6,358 nucleotides of DNA from Ignavibacteria bacterium (lineage in GTDB: Bacteria; Bacteroidota; Ignavibacteria; Tepidaquicellales; OLB5), in contig JAUQWT010000002.1 in the NCBI GenBank assembly GCA_030835005.1, positions 1 to 6,358 of the forward strand, in the 5' to 3' direction. The translations under genes were made by a program, and so were the position numbers. Shown in pieces: positions 1-5,555 of the stretch (the stretch's first letter is position 1; the number at the start of each line of letters is the position of its first letter). Below the pieces are notes generated by a model. It saw only the letters and a program-made list of their open reading frames with translations, was not told the origin of the DNA and searched no databases.

Positions 1-300
1 TTAGTCCGGCACTTATGGCTCAGATCAGCACATTCACTTCCACGTTACAAGTGAGAATTCTCATTAGTGAGCGATTTTTTTTGAAATGAGACGCGAGACT
101 GCCGATTACAGCACGGAATCGCAGAAAGTCTCAAAAGTAAAATTTTTCTCACGCGAGACATTCCGAGACACGTATATGCTTTACGCATAACATTTGGAAT
201 ATAACATATGACAATAGCATATGCAAGTCTATTTTGAGTAAATTTTTTCAAAAGGCTCTTGATTTAATTAAAATGTAAATATATATTTGACCTTACCATT
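1..300. other. Gene-free left flank with short repeats
   Basis: I see no supportable gene here. The longest open frames on either strand are short, have no recognisable family features and read like chance translations. One + strand frame is open from the window edge to a TGA at 87-89 and could be the last 28 codons of an upstream gene, but its sequence is not recognisable. Small visible structures are a perfect 12-base palindrome at 52-63 (TGAGAATTCTCA), a 6-bp hairpin with arms 34-39 and 49-54, a T-run at 75-82, and the 9-base direct repeat ACGCGAGAC at 91-99 and 151-159, exactly 60 bases apart. The right part (about 180-300) is strongly AT-rich. Confidence 0.5.
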
Positions 301-348
301 AGGGGGTAATTCTATGGCCCGGCCATAGAGTTACCCTTTTGTTTTTTT
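301..348 (+). terminator. Strong intrinsic (rho-independent) terminator
   Basis: The arms 304-319 and 321-336 are complementary over 16 positions, with a single G-T wobble (310/330) and almost no spacer, so in RNA the innermost pairs would open to form a small GC-rich loop. The stem is followed at once by four T, a G and seven T (337-348), the classic layout of a + strand intrinsic terminator. There is no matching A/T tract on the other side, so it should act only on rightward transcripts. It probably ends a transcript that started left of the window or in the 1-300 region. It also insulates the toxin-immunity pair downstream. Confidence 0.85.
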
Positions 349-377
349 CTGAACTTCATTTTTGATAAAATGAAAAA

Positions 378-394
378 GTATCATCAAATGATAC
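378..394. repeat. Perfect 7+3+7 palindrome, possible operator
   Basis: GTATCAT, spacer CAA, then ATGATAC: two perfect 7-base arms around 3 bases. It lies between the terminator at 301-348 and the larger inverted repeat at 415-494, upstream of the toxin-immunity pair. The size and symmetry suit a dimeric repressor site, but no regulator gene is visible and the role is inferred. It could also fold as a small hairpin in RNA. The half-site TATCAT resembles a -10 box, but no well-spaced -35 element is evident. Confidence 0.4.
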
Positions 395-414
395 GTGCAG
401 AAGAGTTACAGATA

Positions 415-494
415 TTCCCCCGTTGTTGGTGATCCCGCAAATGGGATTTCATGCAGATAAGATCTGGATTCAACAAACACCAACAACTGGGGAA
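415..494. repeat. Long inverted repeat enclosing two hairpins
   Basis: The outer arms are 415-431 (TTCCCCCGTTGTTGGTG) and 478-494 (CACCAACAACTGGGGAA). They are complementary over 17 positions with one mismatch (421/488). Inside are two further perfect small hairpins: ATCCC/GGGAT (432-436 with 443-447, 6-base loop) and CAGAT/ATCTG (454-458 with 462-466, 3-base loop). The whole folds on paper into a three-way junction, as RNA or as single-stranded DNA. The right arm carries GGGG at 489-492, 10 bases before the presumed TTG start of the toxin frame, so the fold could hide a ribosome binding site. Alternatives are a recombination or transposition hairpin at a cassette boundary. The structure is seen in the sequence; any function is inferred. 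Confidence 0.65.
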
Positions 495-502
495 ATAAAG
501 AA

Positions 503-751
503 TTGAATCTTCCAGTAACCAGAGGATTAGCAACCACATCAGAAGAAACAGGAAAACCAGTTGAAATTCATCACGTTGAACAAAAAAAGGGTGGACCATA
601 TGAAGAAAGACATAGACATGATCATAGAACGGAAGGAAGTTATAAGAAACATCACGATCCGAAGAAAAAGTCTGAAAGAGAAAAAAATTGGAGTAAAATG
701 GTGAAAAATTATTGGCGAAAAGAATGGGATAAAAGCAGATTTAATAAATGA
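503..751 (+). CDS. Orphan LHH-like HNH nuclease toxin C-terminal domain
   Basis: The 82-codon frame resembles the C-terminal tip of polymorphic toxins (Rhs, CDI or T6SS-type effectors) with an HNH/Endonuclease VII (LHH-like) DNase fold. Seen: a GKPVEIHHVEQ stretch with Glu21 and His23-His24, a cluster of His37, His39 and His41 followed by Arg, His50-His51, then a basic tail rich in Lys, Arg and Trp (NYWRKEW, 69-75). Known for the family: an xHH motif, a downstream H(R) and a final H form the metal-binding active site, and such tips are usually paired with SUKH immunity proteins, exactly as here. Odd: full toxins are hundreds of residues long, but this frame is closed by TAA at 458-460 and has no ATG. 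TTG at 503 is the only plausible start, and open reading extends back to 461. It is best read as an orphan toxin module or a decayed remnant. It has no signal peptide or membrane segment. Confidence 0.6.
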   Translation: MNLPVTRGLATTSEETGKPVEIHHVEQKKGGPYEERHRHDHRTEGSYKKHHDPKKKSEREKNWSKMVKNYWRKEWDKSRFNK

Positions 752-778
752 GAACCTAAAAATTTTAATAAGTTTGAT

Positions 779-1273
779 ATGACTGTTGAAGAATTGTTTA
801 ATGAATTTAGTAAATTTGAATCACCAATATTTAAAGGATATAAAGACGTAGTTTTAGTAGATATTTTCAATCTTGAAGTTAAATTGGGATTAAAATTGCC
901 AAGTGACTTTAAACGATTTCTTATGATTTCTAATGGTGCATTAATAGATTGTCAATATCTCTATGGAATTAAAAATGAGGAACCGGCAGAAGACTTGTTT
1001 GATAATTATATTTTTGAAACAAAAGAGGCTGGAAACCCTATGCCAGCTTATTATTTGCCAATGTATCCCGATGGCATGGGAAATCATAATTGTTTGGATT
1101 TGAAAAGTCTTTCACAGGATGGTGAAAAGTGTAATGTAATATTTTGGCAGCATGATAGGTTATACTCTGATAACGATCAACCTGATATTGATGCGAATTC
1201 ATTTACTCAGTTTCTGGAGAACTTGTTGAAAGAACTTACTGAAAACTATAACTATGACGGAACCGAAAAGTAA
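779..1273 (+). CDS. SMI1/KNR4 (SUKH) family immunity protein
   Basis: A 164-residue soluble protein with the SUKH pattern. There is an N-terminal helix, then a hydrophobic segment with LGLKLPSDFKRFLMISNG (about 36-53), matching the family signature of a Leu-Gly/Leu-Pro turn followed by an aromatic helix and Asn-Gly. A middle segment reads YLPMYPDGMGNHNCLDL (about 92-108), and then comes VIFWQHD, the typical strand for this fold. SUKH proteins bind and neutralise polymorphic toxin nucleases, many of the HNH type. The gene starts 27 bases after the toxin frame in the same direction, so the two probably share a transcript. Its base composition is strongly AT-rich (14 G/C in the 60 bases from 781), unlike the metabolic genes to the right, which suggests horizontal gain. 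No clear Shine-Dalgarno sequence precedes the ATG. Family membership is fairly secure; the partnership is inferred from adjacency. Confidence 0.85.
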   Translation: MTVEELFNEFSKFESPIFKGYKDVVLVDIFNLEVKLGLKLPSDFKRFLMISNGALIDCQYLYGIKNEEPAEDLFDNYIFETKEAGNPMPAYYLPMYPDGMGNHNCLDLKSLSQDGEKCNVIFWQHDRLYSDNDQPDIDANSFTQFLENLLKELTENYNYDGTEK

Positions 1274-1290
1274 AGTACTTTGAATATTGA

Positions 1291-1360
1291 CCGGCGGCAG
1301 CCCTGACCTTGAAGACCCAAGCCAGGCAGAACCTGTGGGCGAAGAGCAGTCAGCCCCCGG
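1291..1360. other. GC-rich, gene-free, foldable spacer block
   Basis: This lies in the 218-base gap between the immunity gene and the iron-sulfur protein gene. By count 48 of 70 bases are G or C, against under 30% in the gene just before. Nested complementary segments can be drawn: CTGAC (1303-1307) with GTCAG (1349-1353), CCC (1316-1318) with GGG (1337-1339) and CAGG (1323-1326) with CCTG (1332-1335). That gives an irregular elongated hairpin. It has no T-run and is not a clean terminator, and none of the signature bases of SRP RNA, RNase P or tmRNA were recognised. Short open frames here have no start codons of note. It may be a small structured RNA or a scar of rearrangement. Confidence 0.3.
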
Positions 1361-1491
1361 GTATTTGTAGAAGCAACAATTTATATCCGTGGTATTACAG
1401 TCCGTGAAATAGCAATCTTTGGCAGGGCAGCTCGGATTAAGAGCCAAAGCAATATTTCCCTTTATATTATCCACTTTTTTCGATAATTTGC

Positions 1492-3495
1492 ATGATGTAT
1501 TTACAAAATATTGTATTCATAGTACTTTTTCTTGCCGCATTTTCACTTTTTACATACAATTTGCTTCGAATCCGTTCTTACCTGGTACTCGGCAGGAGCG
1601 AAAACCGCTTTTCGCAGGCAGGCAGGAGATTATTAAAGGTACTGGGAGTTGGCATCGGTCAAAGCAAAATTTTGCGCGATCCGGCGGCCGGCATAATGCA
1701 TGCCTTTATTTTCTGGGGATTCATGGTGCTCATAACCGCAGTGCTGGAAGCATTCATTCAGGGTTTTTATTCCGGTTTTTCGCTTGCCATGCTTGGAAAA
1801 GTCTCAATGGTATTTTTTGCGTCTCAGGATATTTTTGGTTCGCTTGTGATACTTGCAGTTTTATATGCGCTTTACCGCAGGCTTATTGAAAAGCCAAAAC
1901 GCCTGCGGGGCGATGGCGGCACAAATGCGGACGCCGTTTTTATTCTGATGCTGATAATGGGTGTTATGATAACAATGTTCGGCGTGAATGCAACAAAGTC
2001 TATAGTACATCCTGAAAATGCAGCTTATTACAAGGCCCATTTTATAGCATCACAAATTACGCCGCTGTTTAGCAATTCAGGCGCTGTTACGTTCTATAAT
2101 ATATTTTGGTGGGGGCATATAATAATAATCCTTACTTTTATGAACTATCTCCCCTACTCCAAGCATTTTCATATTGTCACTTCGCTGCCGAATGTTTACC
2201 TGGCAAAAATCGGCCCGCAGACGCTTGATACGGAAGAAATAAATTTCGATAGTGAAAATGTTTTTTTGGGTGCAGGTGATATTGAGCAGCTTACATGGAA
2301 GGAAATGTTCGATGGGTATGCATGTACGGAGTGCGGCAGGTGTACTTCGGTTTGCCCCGCAAATTTAACAGGCAAGCCGCTCTCTCCACGTAAGATAATT
2401 ATGGATATCCGCGAGCGCACAAGTGAAAAAGCACCGCTGCTTGTAAATAAAGGTGAGATTCCGGCTGATATAGAGAGCCATAAACTGGTTTCAGAACATT
2501 ATATTACTGATGAAGAGCTTTGGGCATGCACAAGCTGTATGGCGTGCGTGCAGGAGTGTCCGGTTAATATTGAGCATGTTAATCCAATAGTGGATATGCG
2601 GAGATTTCTGGTTCAAAGTGAATCCAGATTCCCCGATGAACTATTGACGGTTTTTGGTAATATGGAAAATAACGGCGCGCCGTGGGCTTACCCTCAATCA
2701 GACAGGCTAAAGTGGACTGAAGGGCTTGAAGCCGCTGTGCCGGTTGCGGCAGAAAAACAGGAGTTTGATGTGCTGTACTGGGTTGGATGCGCAGGCTCGT
2801 TTGATGCGAGGTATCAAAGTGTATCGCGCTCGGTAGCCACGCTGCTTGATAAAGCAAAAGTGAATTACGCAGTACTTGGCACGGAGGAAAAGTGCAATGG
2901 TGACTCTGCCAGAAGGCTTGGCAATGAATTCTTAGCGCAGACGATGATAAAAGAAAATGTTGAGACGATGAAGAAGTATAAGTTCAGCAAAATACTTGTA
3001 AGCTGTCCCCATTGCCTGCAGACAATTGGCAATGAGTATAAAGCATTTGGCGGTGATTATGAAGTTGTGCATCACTCAGAATTTTTAGGGGAACTTATCC
3101 AGCAAAACAGGATTGTAATAGATGACACAAAAAAGATTGATAAAAGGGTAACTTATCATGATTCATGCTACCTGGGCAGATACAACGATATTTATGAAGA
3201 ACCGCGCAAACTGATAAATGATGTAAATAAAGGCGAGCTTGTTGAGATGAAGCGTTCTAAGGACCGCGGGCTATGCTGCGGCGCCGGCGGCGGAAGAATG
3301 TGGATGGAAGAGAAGATAGGAAAGAAAGTGAATATCGAGCGCACTGAAGAAGCTTTGGCGCTTAAGCCTGATATGATTTCAACGGCTTGTCCCTTTTGCA
3401 TGACAATGCTTACGGACGGTGTTAAAGAATTAGGTAAAGCCGAAGAAGTAAAAGTTAAAGATTTTGCAGAGTTGGTATTGGAATCAAGTAAATAG
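1492..3495 (+). CDS. Membrane FeS protein, FadF/EMO (HdrD-like) family
   Basis: A 667-residue protein. The N-terminal third has about five membrane segments (about 4-24, 67-90, 105-128, 147-166, 203-221) of nitrate-reductase-gamma type; His70, His183 and His209 are candidate heme b ligands. Then come two 4Fe-4S motifs: Cys278-281-284-288-Pro and Cys346-349-352-356-Pro. The C-terminal half has two CCG (heterodisulfide reductase) domains, with Cys433, Cys468 and Cys505/508 in the first and Cys558, Cys595-596 and Cys633/636 in the second. In the first domain the usual Cys-Cys pair is Cys-Asn (468-469), as commonly seen in this subfamily. Relatives (Bacillus FadF, EMO of syntrophs) are thought to carry electrons from EtfAB, fed by acyl-CoA dehydrogenases, to menaquinone; that role is inferred here because no etfAB is in the window. 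ATG at 1492 or 1495 starts the gene, since the frame is closed upstream by TAA at 1438-1440. The metK gene follows after 45 bases. Confidence 0.85.
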   Translation: MMYLQNIVFIVLFLAAFSLFTYNLLRIRSYLVLGRSENRFSQAGRRLLKVLGVGIGQSKILRDPAAGIMHAFIFWGFMVLITAVLEAFIQGFYSGFSLAMLGKVSMVFFASQDIFGSLVILAVLYALYRRLIEKPKRLRGDGGTNADAVFILMLIMGVMITMFGVNATKSIVHPENAAYYKAHFIASQITPLFSNSGAVTFYNIFWWGHIIIILTFMNYLPYSKHFHIVTSLPNVYLAKIGPQTLDTEEINFDSENVFLGAGDIEQLTWKEMFDGYACTECGRCTSVCPANLTGKPLSPRKIIMDIRERTSEKAPLLVNKGEIPADIESHKLVSEHYITDEELWACTSCMACVQECPVNIEHVNPIVDMRRFLVQSESRFPDELLTVFGNMENNGAPWAYPQSDRLKWTEGLEAAVPVAAEKQEFDVLYWVGCAGSFDARYQSVSRSVATLLDKAKVNYAVLGTEEKCNGDSARRLGNEFLAQTMIKENVETMKKYKFSKILVSCPHCLQTIGNEYKAFGGDYEVVHHSEFLGELIQQNRIVIDDTKKIDKRVTYHDSCYLGRYNDIYEEPRKLINDVNKGELVEMKRSKDRGLCCGAGGGRMWMEEKIGKKVNIERTEEALALKPDMISTACPFCMTMLTDGVKELGKAEEVKVKDFAELVLESSK

Positions 3496-3529
3496 TTTTA
3501 AAAAGAATTCAATAATTAATAATATATTC

Positions 3530-3534
3530 AGGAG
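3530..3534 (+). promoter_or_regulatory. Shine-Dalgarno site of metK
   Basis: AGGAG ends 6 bases before the metK ATG, the best-formed ribosome binding site in the window; the other genes here have weak or no such signal. The 45-base gap between the iron-sulfur gene and metK is very AT-rich and is too short to hold a SAM riboswitch. No hairpin terminator separates the two genes, so read-through is possible. Confidence 0.75.
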
Positions 3535-3540
3535 ATAAAA

Positions 3541-4683
3541 ATGTCTTATTTTTTTACATCGGAATCCGTAAGTGAAGGACATCCCGATAAAGTCTGCGAC
3601 CAGATCTCAGACGCAATATTAGATGATATACTTTCGCATGATAAAACTGCGCGTGTTGCCTGCGAAACTTTCTGCGCAACCGGCTTAGTGCTTGTTGGCG
3701 GCGAGATAACAACAACACACTATGTTGATATACAAAAAGTTGTAAGGAACGTTGTAAAAGATATCGGCTATACAAAGGGTGATTACAGGTTTGATTTTCA
3801 TTCGATAAACGTAATGAGCGCCATTAACAAGCAGTCACCCGATATAGCAATGGGTGTTGATACAGGCGGCGCAGGCGACCAGGGAATGATGTTCGGCTAT
3901 GCAACAAACGAGACTCCTGAATACATGCCAATGGCTTTGGTTTATGCTCACAAGCTTGTCAAGAAGCTTGCAGATATCAGAAAACGCAATTTGAAATTAA
4001 TGCCTTATTTACGGCCTGATGCGAAATCACAGGTAACGATTGAGTACAGTGATGATAACAAGCCGCTTAGGGTTGATACTGTGGTTATTTCTACACAGCA
4101 TGACCCCGGTGTTTCACAGGCAAAGATAAAAGCAGATGTAATAAAGAATGTGATAAAAAAAGTTATTCCGGCAAGATTGCTTGATAAGAAAACGATATTC
4201 CATGTTAATCCAACCGGCAGATTTGAGATCGGCGGGCCGCACGGCGATACAGGTTTAACTGGCAGAAAGATCATAGTTGATACTTACGGCGGAAAAGCTC
4301 CCCACGGCGGAGGCGCATTTTCGGGAAAAGACCCATCCAAGGTTGATAGAAGCGCGGCATATGCTGCAAGGCATCTGGCTAAGAATATAGTAGCCGCAAA
4401 GCTTGCCAAAGAATGTATGATACAGCTATCGTATGCGATCGGCGTAGCGCAGCCGGTTTCAATATATGTTGACACTAACGGAACGGGAAAAGTTGCCGAT
4501 AATAAGATAGCAGCATTCATAAAGAAGAATGTTAATCTTACGCCAAAAGGCATTATGGAAAGATTAAAGCTCAGAAGGCCTATATACAGAAAGACGGCGG
4601 CATACGGACATTTCGGCAGAAATGATAAGGATTTCACCTGGGAGAAGCTTGATCTTGTAAGCTTGTTCAGGAAAATAAAATAG
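3541..4683 (+). CDS. metK: S-adenosylmethionine synthase
   Basis: This cytosolic enzyme joins methionine and ATP to make S-adenosylmethionine, the cell's main methyl donor, releasing phosphate and pyrophosphate. The 380-residue product is full length (the E. coli enzyme is 384). It shows all the family hallmarks: SESVSEGHPDK at the N-terminus (GHPDK at 13-17, ATP site), the GAGDQGMMFGY signature (110-120), NPTGRFEIGGPHGDTGLTGR (223-242), the Gly-rich GGGAFSGKD loop (256-264) and a C-terminal YGHFGR (355-360) ahead of the Trp-Glu segment. The start is fixed by the Shine-Dalgarno site 6 bases upstream and by the fit to the family N-terminus. The last codons run almost directly into the next gene, 4 bases away, so the two are likely co-transcribed. 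The gene has ordinary GC content (about 42-53% in sampled lines) and shows no sign of damage. Confidence 0.98.
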   Translation: MSYFFTSESVSEGHPDKVCDQISDAILDDILSHDKTARVACETFCATGLVLVGGEITTTHYVDIQKVVRNVVKDIGYTKGDYRFDFHSINVMSAINKQSPDIAMGVDTGGAGDQGMMFGYATNETPEYMPMALVYAHKLVKKLADIRKRNLKLMPYLRPDAKSQVTIEYSDDNKPLRVDTVVISTQHDPGVSQAKIKADVIKNVIKKVIPARLLDKKTIFHVNPTGRFEIGGPHGDTGLTGRKIIVDTYGGKAPHGGGAFSGKDPSKVDRSAAYAARHLAKNIVAAKLAKECMIQLSYAIGVAQPVSIYVDTNGTGKVADNKIAAFIKKNVNLTPKGIMERLKLRRPIYRKTAAYGHFGRNDKDFTWEKLDLVSLFRKIK

Positions 4684-4687
4684 AAAA

Positions 4688-5458
4688 ATGAAAGATTTTC
4701 TTTTTGGCCTGACTTACCCGTTTAGAAGTCTGAGGTTCTTTTTTTCGCACACAGTTTTAATTAAGTATTCGATCGCTCCCATGTTAATCAATTTACTGAT
4801 ATATGGGAGCGTTTTTATTTTCTCTTATTCATGGTTGTTGAATTCGCTTGATAAATGGCTGGGGATTGAAAATACTGAGGTTGGATTCTGGCTAAAGTTC
4901 ATACATACTCTACTATTGATAATCGGATTTTTGCTGCTCTTATTTATCTGTTACCTGTTGTTTACAATTCTTGGCAACATAATCACAGCTCCGTTTAATG
5001 AGGAGATCTCCCAGCGAGTAGAAGAAATTGTAACCTCCGGCGGCGTAGTTCATAAAATGGGCTTTTGGGAAGATGCTTACATAAGCATAATTGGTGAAGT
5101 TCAGAAGCTTTTATTTTACCTTACAATACTTCTGTTCATTTTCTGTTTGAATATTATTCCAGTTGCGGGCTCTCTACTTGCCACAGTAATTGGAGTGATC
5201 TTTTCATGCTTCTACAATGCATTAGATTTCCTTGACTACCCCATGACAAGAAAGAAAATGAAATTCCGTGATAAGCTAAAGATAACCCACAAAGGCAGAC
5301 TGGTAACTTATGGCTTTGGGTTAACCTCATTTTTATTCATGTTTTTGCCTGTTGTGAATGTATTCATGAAGCCAATCCTGGTTGCTGCTGGGACGAGCCT
5401 GTATTATGAGAAATACTTTAATGCGCCTGCACTTCAGGAGCAAATCCCTGCTAACTGA
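4688..5458 (+). CDS. EI24/CysZ-like integral membrane protein
   Basis: A 256-residue protein of the EI24 domain family, which includes CysZ, the sulfate permease of Enterobacteria. It has an N-terminal FLFGLTYPFRSLRFF segment, hydrophobic helices at about 30-52, 68-100, 138-157, 160-178 and 205-235, and the conserved APFNEEISQRVEE stretch (about 101-113) after the second helix. A DYPMTRKKMKFRDKL segment (about 183-197) sits on the cytoplasmic side before the last helices. It starts 4 bases after metK ends, so translation is probably coupled. Sulfate uptake would fit a link to methionine/SAM supply, but many bacterial EI24 proteins are not proven sulfate transporters and no other cys genes are nearby. 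I therefore give no gene symbol. The family is secure, the substrate is not. Confidence 0.8.
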   Translation: MKDFLFGLTYPFRSLRFFFSHTVLIKYSIAPMLINLLIYGSVFIFSYSWLLNSLDKWLGIENTEVGFWLKFIHTLLLIIGFLLLLFICYLLFTILGNIITAPFNEEISQRVEEIVTSGGVVHKMGFWEDAYISIIGEVQKLLFYLTILLFIFCLNIIPVAGSLLATVIGVIFSCFYNALDFLDYPMTRKKMKFRDKLKITHKGRLVTYGFGLTSFLFMFLPVVNVFMKPILVAAGTSLYYEKYFNAPALQEQIPAN

Positions 5459-5506
5459 GAAGTTTTGTATGCAAATTCTGGCATAATTTATCTGAATAGT
5501 TTTTTT

Positions 5507-5514
5507 TATCTTTG
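5507..5514 (+). promoter_or_regulatory. Possible -7 promoter element upstream of purL
   Basis: TATCTTTG fits the TAnnTTTG -7 consensus of the Bacteroidota primary sigma factor and lies about 40 bases before the purL ATG, in the 97-base gap after the EI24-like gene. No matching TTTG -33 box is seen at the right distance, so support is partial. The gap has long T-runs but no stem that would make it a terminator. Confidence 0.3.
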
Positions 5515-5555
5515 GTAACAATCTATCATTTCTAATCTTTTTTTCCTGTATAAAA

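Noticed and set aside
3..89. Open + strand frame from the window edge to TGA at 87-89 as the tail of an upstream gene
   Set aside because: Only 28 codons, not recognisable, and a frame of this length is expected by chance; mentioned only as a possibility.
45..251. 68-codon minus-strand open frame in the left flank
   Set aside because: No recognisable family, odd composition rich in Arg, Cys and Ser, no ribosome binding site, and it covers short repeats; more likely chance.
415..494. Integron attC recombination site
   Set aside because: The arms run GTTGTTGG...CCAACAAC, the opposite order to the RYYYAAC...GTTRRRY core boxes, and no integrase is visible.
1291..1360. SRP RNA, RNase P RNA or tmRNA in the GC-rich block
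   Set aside because: The block folds partly, but the conserved bases of these RNAs, such as the SRP tetraloop with its GGAAG and AGCAG segments, are not present in the right arrangement.
1199..1474. Cys-rich 91-codon minus-strand frame
   Set aside because: A third of it overlaps the secure immunity gene antisense, the rest covers the GC-rich spacer, and the Cys pattern matches no motif I know.
1419..1889. 156-codon + strand frame overlapping the iron-sulfur gene start
   Set aside because: It is an out-of-frame shadow; the alternative frame at 1492 encodes the clearly recognisable membrane iron-sulfur protein.
3496..3540. SAM riboswitch before metK
   Set aside because: The gap is only 45 AT-rich bases with no stem structures, far too short for a known SAM-sensing aptamer.
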